Below, piece after piece: positions 39,859 through 48,936 of a stretch of 64,000 bases of DNA (positions within the stretch are counted from its first letter, which is position 1; every line of letters begins with the position of its first letter). Source of the DNA: Luteitalea sp. (GTDB lineage: Bacteria; Acidobacteriota; Vicinamibacteria; Vicinamibacterales; Vicinamibacteraceae); assembly GCA_009377495.1 (NCBI GenBank), contig WHTZ01000018.1, forward strand, positions 28,668 to 92,667. The letters are read 5' to 3'. Made by a program: the position numbers and the translations under genes. The notes under the pieces are model-generated. The model was not told the origin of the DNA, did no database searches, and saw only the letters and a list, made by a program, of their open reading frames with translations.

Positions 39859-42448
39859 ATGTGGTGGCGGCGTAAGCAGAGCGATTTCAATGAGGAGATC
39901 CAGGCTCACCTGCATCTGGAAGCCAAACGGCTCCGCGACGAAGGTCTGAGCGAAGACGAGGCGCGTTTCGCCGCGCGCCGGCGCTTCGGCAATGTGACGA
40001 CGGCGCAGGAACGCTTCTACGAGGCGAACCGCTGGCGGTGGCTGGATCATCTCGTCGGCGATCTCCGCTATGCCGCCCGCAGCCTGGCGAAGAGCTGCGG
40101 CCTTCACGCTTGGCGCAGGCGCCGTGCTGGCGCTCGGCATAGCTGGGAACACCGCGATCTTCTCCGTCGTCAACGGCGTGCTGCTCCAGCCTCTTGGCTA
40201 CCCCGATGCCGATCGCATCGTCTCGGTCGAGACGTTCTGGACCGACCGGGGGCGCTCTTTCCGCAACGTATCCGGCCCGGACTTTCGTGACTGGCAGCGC
40301 CAGAGCACGATGTTCGAGGTGATGGCCTATCACGGTCCCTCTGGCGGAGAGACGCCCATCGTGATTGACGGCCAGGCCGAGTACGCCAACGTCCAACGTG
40401 TCGGCCCGCGCTTCTTCCGCGTTTTCGGTCGAGCCGCTTCTGTGGGACGTCTCATCACCGAGCAGGAAGCGCGTGCGGCCGTCGCGGTAGTCGGCGACCA
40501 CTGGGCGGAGGCGCATTTTGGAAGCGGCGCCGCAGCCATCGGGCGGCAGCTCGTGGTCGAGGGGAGCGCCGTCGAGATTCTGGGTGTCGCCGCCCCCGGG
40601 TTCCGGTACGGCGATACAGACATCTGGAGACCTGACCAGGGCGAGCCGGGCAGCACCAGCCGCACGGCTGGGAACTACCGCGTCGTCGGCAAGCTGAAGC
40701 CAGCAGTCGAGCTGGTTCTGGCCCGCGAGGAGATGCGGATCATCGGCGATCGGATCGCCCTCGAGCATCCGGAGAACCGCTTCAAGACGGTGGCTCTGGT
40801 CCCGCTACAAGAGCGACTTACCGGCAACGTGGAGACGACGCTGTGGGTTCTGATGGGGGCTGTCGTCCTCGTCATGCTCGTTGCCTGCGCCAACATTGCG
40901 CATCTCTTGCTCGCCCGCGCGACTGCACGGACGCGAGAGATTGCGCTCCGCGTCGCGCTTGGCGCTGGACGCGGCCGTGTCGTTCGGCAACTGCTCACAG
41001 AGAGCGTTGTGCTGGCAGCGTTGTCGACGGTTGCGGGGCTCGGGCTCGCACACGTGCTCGTGAGGGCGCTCGTGATGCTGGCACCCGCCGATCTGCCGCG
41101 TCTCGACGAGATCCGGGTAGACCAGACGGTCATGCTGTTCGCGCTGGGGCTCTCGGTTGCGTCGGTGCTGCTCTTTGGTCTCGTGCCCGCCCTTCATACG
41201 TCACGACTCGATCTCTCGGACGCGCTCAAGCAGGGCGGCTCGAAGGGCACGTTGTCCGCCGGTACTGGCGGCGCTCGCGCGGCGCTCGTCGTAGCGGAAG
41301 TCGCGCTCTCGGTCATCCTGCTCGTTGGCGCCGCCCTCCTGCTGCGCTCGTTTCAAGTGCTGCATCAAGTCGACCTCGGGTTCGCCACCGAGCGCGTGCT
41401 CCTGGCCCACACGTCGTATGCACAGGACGATGAGGAAGACGCTCGCCGTGCCAGCGTGTTCTATCGAGAGCTCCTCGAGCGCGTGCGCACGTTGCCCGGC
41501 ATTCGCGACGCGACGGGAGCGGTCTATGCACCGCTCAGCGGCGGCAGCACGGACGCTGGGTACTTCATCGAGGGCAGGCCGGAAGGCCCGCCTGGAGAAT
41601 ACGACTCCGCCGAGATGCAGGTGATCACACCCGGCTACTTCAAAGTTCTGGGTATCCCACTCCGGCTTGGGCGCGACATCGACGAGCGCGACACGCTGGA
41701 TCGGCCGCCGGTCGCCATCATCAACGAGGCGTTGGCGCGTCAGGCGTTCCCGGGCCAGTCGCCGCTTGGCCAGCGCGTCAGGACCGGCTTTCGCGAGACC
41801 ACGATGCAATGGATGGAAATCGTCGGCGTCGCCGCCGACACGCGCCGGCTGGATCCTTCGAGGTCCCCGGAGCCGGAGCTCTTCGTGGCGGCAGCGCAGC
41901 ACCCGCAAATTCCGAGTCTCTCCATTCTCGTGCGGACGCCCCAGGATCAGGATTCGCTGGCCAACACGCTCCGCGCGCTCGTGCACGACGTGGATCCCAC
42001 AGTCCCCGTCCGCTTCGAAACCATGGACCAGATGTTCGCACAGTCGCTGGCCTATCCGCGTTTTCGGACGCAGCTCGTCGGAGCGTTTGCCGGCATGGCA
42101 GTGCTCGTCGCCCTCGTAGGTCTCTTCGGCCTCCTCACGTATCTCGTGGGGCAGCGTACGAAAGAGCTCGCCGTGCGCCTCACCGTTGGCGCGCGGCCCA
42201 CCGACATCGTTCGCCTCGTCGTTGGTCACGGCACGCGACTAATGGCGATTGGCCTCGCGGTTGGCCTTGCTGGTGCGCTCGCGGGCGCCCGACTTCTGAG
42301 CAGCCTCCTTTACGAGATCAGTCCGTGGGATTGGCCCACGTATCTCGCGGTTGTGGTCCTACTCGGGACGGCGGCGACTCTCGCGACGCTCGTTCCCGCC
42401 ATCAGGGCGGCGACCATCGACCCGCTCATCGCCCTTCGGCACGAATGA
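39859..42448 (+). pseudogene. ADOP/MacB-like ABC permease, frameshifted
   Basis: About 862 residues if repaired. The N-terminal part (MWWRRKQSDFNEEIQAHL..., permease prefix domain) is in one frame up to SLAKSCG near 40100; from there the coding frame moves by one, continuing as AFTLGAGAVLALGIAGNTAIF to the end. Everything beyond is intact, with four MacB-type transmembrane helices, two periplasmic MacB core domains and the DPLIALRHE end. The break lies within 40096-40102 in TGCGGCC and looks like a single inserted base. It could be a true disruption, a sequencing error or programmed shifting. Substrate unknown; ADOP permeases lack a dedicated ATPase gene nearby. Confidence 0.8.
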
Positions 42449-42481
42449 ATCGGTAACCGGGTTCAATAGGTGGACTGACGG

Positions 42482-42849
42482 TCACACTCTGACCACGGTC
42501 AGGATGTGGTCGAGACCGACGAGGTCCGCCGGGTTTCGAGTATAGAGATCGAGGCCGTGTGCCGCCGCGGTCGCGGCGATCAGGAGGTCTGCCAGCCGCG
42601 TGCGGCTCGACCGTCCAGTTGCCCTGGTAGCGGCGAACACCCGAGCGTACGCCGGGCGGCGTCGGCGCCGAAAGGCAGCGGATCCCATGTCGCTGAAGCC
42701 CATTGCAGGCGGTCCTGACGACGCACACGTTCCTCCTCGTCGTCGGTGGCGTGGGGGCCGGCGGCCAATTCCGCGAGCGTCACCGCAGAAATGGCGGACT
42801 CATCCGGCAGGAGGGCGGGTTCGATCACGTCGTGGTCCACCATCTCCAA
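42482..42849 (-). pseudogene. vapC: vapC-like PIN-domain toxin, frameshifted
   Basis: The N-terminal frame reads VDHDVIEPALLPDESAISAVTLAELAAGPH (PIN motifs with first Asp and AEL Glu) and stays open to AARR. The C-terminal frame then gives RVFAATRATGRSSRTRLADLL and HGLDLYTRNPADLVGLDHIL, which carry the remaining acidic residues. One base is missing near 42650, so the ribonuclease is broken. No VapB-like antitoxin can be found in the 110 bp upstream on this strand. Probably a dead toxin-antitoxin module. Confidence 0.75.
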
Positions 42850-43025
42850 AAGTCATTTGGCGACAGCAGCTTACAACCCAGATTTGTAGTCGAACCGCAA
42901 CGGCGATCGAATCGCCCGAATGCGTTGAACTGATCCTCCGGCTCTCATCTGTAAGGTTCTCTCGGTCACAGGTCGATCCGAAATCCCGCCTCCTCCGAAC
43001 CGCATTGAGATCGCTGAGGTCTTCC

Positions 43026-43742
43026 TTGCCAACGACTTACAGGACTTTGGACGACGTTCGCGAACCCGAATCTGAAAAATTCATGGACTATCTCGCGCAT
43101 CGTGAACGCTTGATTGTCCGATGGGGCGACTACGTCAACTCGCTGCCGGAGCAGGCGCTGGTGGGGCACTACATCGCCGAAGAGATGGACGTCAGGCCGG
43201 AAATCGCGCACGCGCGCGAGCTCGAGATGATTGAGCACCGGATTGATGAGTGGGACGTGTCGGGCATCATCACCCGGTACGCCGACAGAATCATCGCCAC
43301 GGACAATCCAACCGACTATTACAGGATCGTCACGGTGCTGGCACAGATGAGAAGAGACGAACTCAAAGAGTTCAAGACGCGGTTTGCCCTGTCGATCCTG
43401 AAAGCGAGGGCCAACGAGTTCACCCTCCCTTACCGTGTGGCGTTTCCGAGGCTCGATTGCGGATTCGTCTTTGTCCCTCTCACCGACGACGTGATCTCGC
43501 ACAGGAGAACGGCGCTTCTGAATTTCACCATAGCGCAAAAATACGACCAGCGTCTGCAACGATGCATCGGGCTGACATTCGCGCCGGACGGCGACGAACA
43601 CTACACCGTCGAATGGTGCCTGATGGACTACCCATGGGAATTCGACGAAGAGATTGAACAACGCCTCGCCGCCAACAATCCCTTCAGGGAGGTGAGGTCC
43701 GTCAGGTCTGAGCGCTATTCGCGGCGCCAGCGTCAGGAGTGA
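43026..43742 (+). CDS. Orphan protein of unknown function, probable TTG start
   Basis: 238 residues, soluble. No family recognised. The frame is open further upstream, but that part is only the reverse of the vapC remnant. TTG at 43026 has GAGG 6 nt in front; the first internal ATG (43084) has no ribosome site. The sequence is rich in charged residues, with DYLAHRERLIVRWGDYVNSL, RIIATDNPTDYYRIVTVLAQ, RLDCGFVFVPLTDDVISHRR and C-terminal EWCLMDYPWEFDEEIEQRL. The aromatic YPWEFDEE segment and the invariant-looking RTALLNFTIAQKYDQ could form an alpha/beta enzyme core. It converges with the RES gene (7-nt gap). Lower GC and a TTG start fit acquired DNA. Confidence 0.6.
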   Translation: MPTTYRTLDDVREPESEKFMDYLAHRERLIVRWGDYVNSLPEQALVGHYIAEEMDVRPEIAHARELEMIEHRIDEWDVSGIITRYADRIIATDNPTDYYRIVTVLAQMRRDELKEFKTRFALSILKARANEFTLPYRVAFPRLDCGFVFVPLTDDVISHRRTALLNFTIAQKYDQRLQRCIGLTFAPDGDEHYTVEWCLMDYPWEFDEEIEQRLAANNPFREVRSVRSERYSRRQRQE

Positions 43743-43749
43743 AGGAGCC

Positions 43750-44841
43750 TCAGGCCTCCGAAGGCTCTTCGCTGAAATCTTCAGGCCGCCACGGTTCACG
43801 GTCGAAGCCCACGGGGCCAAACCGGATGCCGTATTCCACGCGGTCGAGGACGATCCGATTGATGCCGCGAGGTGCGACGGTCCCTTCGCGCACCGGCCTG
43901 CCGAACAGGCCAAGGTTCGGGATGATCTTCGCCCTCTCGTATCCGGCGGCCTGCGGAAAACGGCGCAGCGAAATGCCGTAGGCTGTCTCGAACGGCATCC
44001 CGCCGGTCCGCAGCAGACTGAAATACGACGGGTAGATAACACCGTCGTATCCCGCCGCGCGCGCACCCTGCGCGATAAGCCGCGTGATTTCGTACGAATG
44101 CGGACCAGCGAGGAAGAGCATATGCACGGCCATATCGACGCTGTCGAATTCGGTGACGTGCTCTTCGTACAGCAGGTGCGTCAGATCGAGGAGCTTCAGG
44201 TCGCGGGTTGCGGCGAGCGAGGCGACATAGAGTTCGTCCTCGGCCGTTACGCGGCACTCGCGAATGCAGACCTGCAGGTCCTGCGACCCGTACATAACCG
44301 GATTGTCCGGCGTATCGAGACGCCCCCCGCCTGCCGCCGGCGGGCTGTCATACTGCGCGGCGTCGTCGGGCCGCGCCGGACCCTTCCGGATGCGGTAGAA
44401 GACCTCGCCCGCAGCCAGCGTCCCAGCCGGATACTCGGCAACGATGCGCCGAATGACTGGCTCACGCTGCGCTGGATCTTGCAGCGCCTCCAGCGGCTCG
44501 ACACCGCCGACCATCCAGAGGCGCGGCCCGTAAAGGAAGAAGCCGAAGCCCGTGGCCTCTTCGATCCGCCGCAGGTCCGGTTCCAGCCACGGCGGCGCAT
44601 CGATCGACGTCTTCTGGTGCTCGTTGAACTGCACGATTGGCGCCGCGCCGTAGTCGGAGCGCGACATCGTGCCCCAGACAAAGAAGCTTCTTGCAACGGA
44701 CGCTATCAGTTGTTGGTCGAGCTTTCGGCCGGTCGCCGAACCGCACACCGGGCACGCCCCGTCTGCCTCGATGCCGACGCGTTCCGCGTCCATCCGCAAA
44801 CCAGGGTCTTGAAAACAGTCGGAGCAGAGCGAGATCTCCAT
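43750..44841 (-). CDS. RES-domain protein with zinc-binding N-terminus
   Basis: 363 residues. N-terminal C2/C2 zinc-finger-like pairs (CSDC ... CPVCG, within the first 40 residues) belong to the HEPN/RES N-terminal type. Residues ~150-330 are the RES domain: YRIRKGPARP (Arg), RLDTPDNPVMYGSQDLQVCIRE (Tyr/Glu core) and a Ser near the C-terminus; these match the Arg-Glu-Ser triad of NAD+-degrading RES toxins. Relatives act as toxins in RES-Xre modules, but the partner Xre gene is absent, and this N-terminally extended form is often encoded alone in defence regions. An AAGGAG site lies ~13 nt before the ATG. It is flanked by two orphan genes. Confidence 0.75.
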   Translation of the reverse strand: MEISLCSDCFQDPGLRMDAERVGIEADGACPVCGSATGRKLDQQLIASVARSFFVWGTMSRSDYGAAPIVQFNEHQKTSIDAPPWLEPDLRRIEEATGFGFFLYGPRLWMVGGVEPLEALQDPAQREPVIRRIVAEYPAGTLAAGEVFYRIRKGPARPDDAAQYDSPPAAGGGRLDTPDNPVMYGSQDLQVCIRECRVTAEDELYVASLAATRDLKLLDLTHLLYEEHVTEFDSVDMAVHMLFLAGPHSYEITRLIAQGARAAGYDGVIYPSYFSLLRTGGMPFETAYGISLRRFPQAAGYERAKIIPNLGLFGRPVREGTVAPRGINRIVLDRVEYGIRFGPVGFDREPWRPEDFSEEPSEA

Positions 44842-45164
44842 TACCGTTGAGCAACTCCTTTTCAGTACGATTTCGTTATTGACAGCGGCGCGATCAAGAA
44901 AACTGGTGCAGGCGCACGCTGAGCCAGCCGGGAACTCACATAGTTTAGATATTGCGGAGGATGTGTGCTCACGATCACCACTTCTCCGCACCTCATTGAA
45001 ACTCGCGATCAAAATTACCGGAACCGTTGGAACCGCCGTCATACTTGACAATCCGCCGCGGCGGAGCGGCGGCGCACAAGGTCGGACCTCCGACGCGAAC
45101 TTCCGCCGCCCGGCGGTAAACGGTGTGACCTGGGCTGTCAAGCGCCCAAGGGATACTGGAGTTG
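44842..45164. other. Intergenic stretch between RES gene and orphan
   Basis: 323 bp between divergent genes. It contains TTGACA at ~45045-45050 on the + strand followed by the palindrome CCGCCGCGGCGG and GC-rich repeats, and no coding sequence I can support. Confidence 0.5.
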
Positions 45165-45794
45165 ATGTCGACAATCATCCTTTCGTCCGAGCCTGCGAAC
45201 ACCCAGGACGCCAAGCGATACGCGAACGGCATGGCCGAGATCCGGCAGCGCCTCGTCATTGCCCGGACGGCTGTTGCGCGGATTCGGGAGACGCAGAATC
45301 AGGACCTTGTGAGCACCGAGACGATCTTCCTGCAGATGCGCAAGGTCTGTGAGCTGATCGCGTTCGGGTCGCTCATAGCCAACAAGGAACTCTATTCCCA
45401 GCACTACGAGACTTTCGCAGAAGACTGGCGGCTCGGTCGCGTAGTCGACAAGCTGCGGAAGGTGAATCCGGATTTCTTCCCGGCGCCGATGTCGGCGCCC
45501 TACGAGGTTGCTCCCGGCCATAAGCAGGTTGGACCGTCGCTGGCGCTGTCCATCACCGAAGGCGAGCTGGTCGACCTTTACAACATCTGCGGGCGCATTT
45601 TGCATTCGCGCAATCCGTTTTCGACCGCTGACGCTACGCATCAGATCGGATACACGGTCGACGAATGGCTCGCGCGTCTTGAAGGCCTGCTGCGCTGGCA
45701 TTGCATCCAGCTAGTGAACGGCGCGCTGTGGCTGGTGAACATGCCCGAAAGCGGCAACGTGCACGTCACGACAGCAGTGCCTTCGAACACGTAA
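45165..45794 (+). CDS. Orphan protein of unknown function
   Basis: 209 residues from the ATG at 45165 (TGGAG three bases upstream is a weak, close ribosome site). Predicted mostly helical: AKRYANGMAEIRQRLVIARTAVARI and ELVDLYNICGRILHSRNPF, with a final NVHVTTAVPSNT. The pattern of a long N-terminal helix, a conserved core ending in NIC.RILHSRNPF and no signal peptide resembles HEPN-like helical proteins, but I cannot assign it. It is on the opposite strand to the RES gene and may be linked to it in a defence patch. Confidence 0.6.
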   Translation: MSTIILSSEPANTQDAKRYANGMAEIRQRLVIARTAVARIRETQNQDLVSTETIFLQMRKVCELIAFGSLIANKELYSQHYETFAEDWRLGRVVDKLRKVNPDFFPAPMSAPYEVAPGHKQVGPSLALSITEGELVDLYNICGRILHSRNPFSTADATHQIGYTVDEWLARLEGLLRWHCIQLVNGALWLVNMPESGNVHVTTAVPSNT

Positions 45795-45907
45795 CAAATC
45801 GCTCAAAGGAGAGTGCATCCGGCCGCGAACGCCATTGTCGTTGGCGGAATGGCCAATGCGGGAGGACTAACGAAATCGGTGCGCGTCAAAACCTCTGGTG
45901 TAGTGTG

Positions 45908-45930
45908 GTAGTTGTGTAATACACTGCTAC
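45908..45930. promoter_or_regulatory. Palindromic operator before the GntR/ABC operon
   Basis: GTAGTTGTGT-AAT-ACACTGCTAC, with arms matching at 8 of 10 positions and a perfect GTGTAATACAC core. It lies 21 nt before the GTG start of the YtrA-type regulator, the usual place for autoregulation by this GntR subfamily. Confidence 0.7.
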
Positions 45931-45951
45931 GCAGGAACGTCCCTGATCCCC

Positions 45952-46359
45952 GTGAACCTCGATCCTCGTGATCCGCGGCCCTTGTACCTCCAGATTATGG
46001 ACGAGGTGCGCCGGGCTCTCGTCGTCGGCACCCTTCGCGCGGAGGACCCGATGCCGTCCGTCCGCGAGCTGTCGTCTCAGCTTGTCGTGAATCCGCGAAC
46101 GGTCTCGCAGGCATACCAGGAGCTGGAGCGCGAGGGCGTGCTCTACGTCAGAAGGGGGCAGGGCACATTCGTCTCGCCTGACGTCCGCGCCGACCGGCGT
46201 GTAGTCGCCCGGGAGGTCGCAAAACGCGCGTTGCTCGAAGCGCGCCGCAGCGGGCTGGGCGTGAAGGAGCTGATCGAGACGATCAGAAAAGTGGCAACCG
46301 AGGAAGTGGAGGAACCACTGGTGCCTGCGTCGAGCTCAAAGCGGGGAGATGGGAAATGA
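45952..46359 (+). CDS. GntR-family regulator, YtrA type
   Basis: 135 residues, GTG start. Winged helix-turn-helix DNA-binding domain (DPRPLYLQIMDEVRRALVVG; PMPSVRELSSQLVVNPRTVSQAYQELEREG; VRRGQGTFVS), then a short C-terminal helix used for dimerisation in the YtrA subfamily. YtrA-type regulators sit first in operons encoding ABC exporters, often involved in resistance to cell-wall antibiotics or antimicrobial peptides. It overlaps the next gene by 4 nt (ATGA). A palindrome at 45908-45930 is its likely operator. Confidence 0.92.
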   Translation: MNLDPRDPRPLYLQIMDEVRRALVVGTLRAEDPMPSVRELSSQLVVNPRTVSQAYQELEREGVLYVRRGQGTFVSPDVRADRRVVAREVAKRALLEARRSGLGVKELIETIRKVATEEVEEPLVPASSSKRGDGK

Positions 46360-47255
46360 GCGGCGGCAACGCGGTGACGACCCACGGGATATCAAAACGA
46401 TATGGTCGAGAGACCGCACTCGACGGCGTCAACCTTCGCGTTCCCGAGGGTGCCGTGTACGTCCTGGTCGGAGCGAACGGCGCTGGCAAGAGCACCACGC
46501 TCAAAGTGTTGATGAATCTGGAGCGTGCGGACGCCGGCACCGCGGAGATCCACGGACTGGACACCGTTCGCCGTGGCCCCGAGGCGCGTGCGCAGGTGGG
46601 CTACGTCCCGGAGCGCCCCGACCACGGCTACCGCTGGATGATGTGCCGTGGCCTGCTCAAACACGTCGCCGCCTACTATCCAACATGGGATCACCCTTAT
46701 GCCGACCGCCTGAGCCTCGCCTTCGGCCTACGGCTCGACCGCCAGGTCGCCACGCTATCTAAAGGCGAGAGCCGACGGTTGCAGCTCGTGCTGGCGCTGG
46801 GCCATCGCCCGCCCGTTCTCCTTCTGGACGAGCCGACGGACGGCCTTGACCCGGTGGTGCGCAGCCGCACGTTGTCCTTGTTGGCCGAGCACCTTGCCGA
46901 TACGCCCACCACCATTCTGATCTCGACTCACCATATTCACGAACTCGAGAGCCTTGCGGATCACGTGGGCGTCCTCCGGGACGGGAGGCTCGTCGCGCAG
47001 ATGTCTCGCGACGAGCTGCAGCGCACCGTCGGGCGGTACCGCGTCGAGATCCCTATGGGATGGCAGGCCACGCGCGAGCTTCAGGTCGCCGGCGTGCGCG
47101 CCAACGGTGTTCGCGAGGCCCAGTGGACGCTCGTCGGGGATCAGCGTGAACTGATCGATCGCCTCACCCTTGCTGGCGCACATGTACGCGAAGTACAGCC
47201 GCTGGCGTTGGCGGACGCGGCACTTGCATTTCTCGAACACGAGGTGACGCGATGA
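46356..47255 (+). CDS. ABC transporter ATP-binding protein
   Basis: 299 residues. Walker A GANGAGKST (39-47), a variant signature LSKGESRRLQL, Walker B LLLDEPTDGLDP and H-loop STHHIHELESL. The K-for-G change in the signature is frequent in YtrB-like exporters. A C-terminal ~80-residue extension follows. It is the second gene of the operon, overlapping the GntR gene and the permease gene by 4 nt each, so subunits are probably made in fixed ratio. Likely partner is the 257-residue permease next to it. Confidence 0.92.
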   Translation: MSGGNAVTTHGISKRYGRETALDGVNLRVPEGAVYVLVGANGAGKSTTLKVLMNLERADAGTAEIHGLDTVRRGPEARAQVGYVPERPDHGYRWMMCRGLLKHVAAYYPTWDHPYADRLSLAFGLRLDRQVATLSKGESRRLQLVLALGHRPPVLLLDEPTDGLDPVVRSRTLSLLAEHLADTPTTILISTHHIHELESLADHVGVLRDGRLVAQMSRDELQRTVGRYRVEIPMGWQATRELQVAGVRANGVREAQWTLVGDQRELIDRLTLAGAHVREVQPLALADAALAFLEHEVTR

Positions 47256-48025
47256 CGTCAACCACTTTTCATTTAACGCCGCGCACACGCGACGTACTAG
47301 TGGCCCAGATCCGCGCAGCCGGACTACCGCCGCGAGGGCCTTTTCTCGCCGCGACGGCAGTCGTGGTGCTGGCGATGCTGCTCATCACGATCCAGTCGTT
47401 GAATACCGGTGAGGTCATCGCCTTCCACCCTGAGCACCAGATGTGGTCAGGCATAGTGGGCCTCCTGCTTCCGATCTGGGTCTGGAGGGGGGAGGAACGG
47501 TTCGGGGCCAGCTTCCTCTGGACGCTTCCCGTGGACCGCTGGCGGCACGCGCTCGCCAAAGTATTCGCCGGATGGGTATGGTTGATGGGTGGCGTCGCGC
47601 TCTTCGTGCTCTGGTCGCTCGCGCTTACGCTCCTTTCGGGCGGGAACATCCTCGCGGAGGAGACACTTCCTCTGCTCTGGCTGGCCCCATTTACCTCACC
47701 GACCGCAACGTACCTGCTTGCCAGCGCTTTCGGGTTGGCGACACGTCACCCTCTGCGGTGGATCGTGGGGAGCGTGATCGGCTTCTTCATCGTCTCCCGC
47801 GTTGGCGAAGTAGTGAATGCCATGTGGTTGCGCAGCGTCCTTGCGCTGCTGGAGTCTCTGGTTGAAGGACCGTACGGGCTCGATGCGCTGCTCACCGCGA
47901 GGACCACATCCCAGGCGTTGCCGGATGTCGGTCAGTGGGCGACGGCCACCCTGCTCTGGACGGGCACCGGCCTCGTGACCCTGTGGGCCGCCGCCTCCCG
48001 GCACCGAGAGAGCAGGCGGGCTTGA
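47252..48025 (+). CDS. ABC transporter permease
   Basis: 257 residues with about six hydrophobic helices (ATAVVVLAMLLITIQSL; GIVGLLLPIWVW; FAGWVWLMGGVALFVLWSLALTLL; VGSVIGFFIVSRVG; LLWTGTGLVTLWAA). Short ABC-2-like permease lacking peptidase or extracellular domains. Its stop shares bases with the next ATG (TGATG). It probably pairs with the upstream ATPase. Confidence 0.85.
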   Translation: MTSTTFHLTPRTRDVLVAQIRAAGLPPRGPFLAATAVVVLAMLLITIQSLNTGEVIAFHPEHQMWSGIVGLLLPIWVWRGEERFGASFLWTLPVDRWRHALAKVFAGWVWLMGGVALFVLWSLALTLLSGGNILAEETLPLLWLAPFTSPTATYLLASAFGLATRHPLRWIVGSVIGFFIVSRVGEVVNAMWLRSVLALLESLVEGPYGLDALLTARTTSQALPDVGQWATATLLWTGTGLVTLWAAASRHRESRRA

Positions 48026-48936
48026 TGGATATCCAGATCCGGAACCTCTCAAAGACGTACGCCAACGGGGTTCAGGCCCTGAAGGACGTCACGCTGACAA
48101 TTCCCCGCGGCATGTTCGGACTGCTCGGTCCGAATGGCGCCGGCAAGTCCACCCTGATGCGAATGATCGCCACGCTGCAGGAGCCTGACCAGGGCTCAAT
48201 TCGTTTCGGCGATCTCGACGTGCTGCGGCAGAAGGACAAGGTGCGCGAGACACTTGGCTATCTTCCGCAGGAGTTCGGGGTCTACCCGAACGTGACCGCT
48301 GTGCAGCTGCTCGAGCACTTCGCGGTGCTCAAGGGCATCACGGATCGGCGGTCGCGCAGGGAAATCGTGGATGCCCTGCTGCATCAGACCAACCTGTATG
48401 AGGTGCGAAAAAAGAAGCTCGGTGGCTACTCCGGAGGGATGCGCCAGCGGTTCGGCGTCGCGGTCGCGCTGCTGGGCGACCCGAAGCTGATCATCGTCGA
48501 CGAACCCACCGCAGGCCTCGATCCCGCCGAGCGCGTGCGCTTTCTGAACCTGCTCAGCGAGCTGGGGGAGGACGCCGTCGTGATTCTCTCCACGCACATC
48601 GTCGACGACGTGTCGGAGTTGTGCAGCCGGCTGGCGATCATCAACAAGGGGACGATCTTGCTGGAAGCCGAGCCGCTGCAGGCGGTCGCGGCGATGCGCG
48701 GACGGATCTGGCAGCGGGTGATTGAGAAGAACGAGCTGCACGAGCTAGAACGAGCGCAGGCGGTCATCTCGACGAAGCTCCTCGCGGGACGCACCGCCGT
48801 GCGCGTCCACAGTGCGACGTCGCCGGGCGCGGGGTTCGATCTCATCGAGCCGGGGCTGGAAGACGTCTACTTCAGCACGATGGCCGGCCACTACGGCGGC
48901 CGTGGCGAACAGCCGGTGCTGGAGGCTGCGCGATGA
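48025..48936 (+). CDS. ABC transporter ATP-binding protein, second
   Basis: 303 residues. Walker A GPNGAGKST (35-43), canonical signature YSGGMRQRFG, Walker B LIIVDEPTAGLDP and H-loop STHIVDDV. Unlike the first ATPase it has a normal signature. It overlaps the following permease/peptidase fusion gene by 4 nt, implying that these two form the second exporter half of the operon. Confidence 0.93.
   Translation: MDIQIRNLSKTYANGVQALKDVTLTIPRGMFGLLGPNGAGKSTLMRMIATLQEPDQGSIRFGDLDVLRQKDKVRETLGYLPQEFGVYPNVTAVQLLEHFAVLKGITDRRSRREIVDALLHQTNLYEVRKKKLGGYSGGMRQRFGVAVALLGDPKLIIVDEPTAGLDPAERVRFLNLLSELGEDAVVILSTHIVDDVSELCSRLAIINKGTILLEAEPLQAVAAMRGRIWQRVIEKNELHELERAQAVISTKLLAGRTAVRVHSATSPGAGFDLIEPGLEDVYFSTMAGHYGGRGEQPVLEAAR

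Noticed and set aside
42600..43025. A long N-terminal extension of the 238-residue orphan gene
   Set aside because: It is the reverse complement of the vapC remnant and the frame only happens to stay open; a ribosome site and TTG at 43026 give a better start.
45045..45090. CRISPR-like or terminator-like GC-rich palindromes before the second orphan
   Set aside because: Only one short palindrome and no repeated spacer arrangement; nothing array-like.
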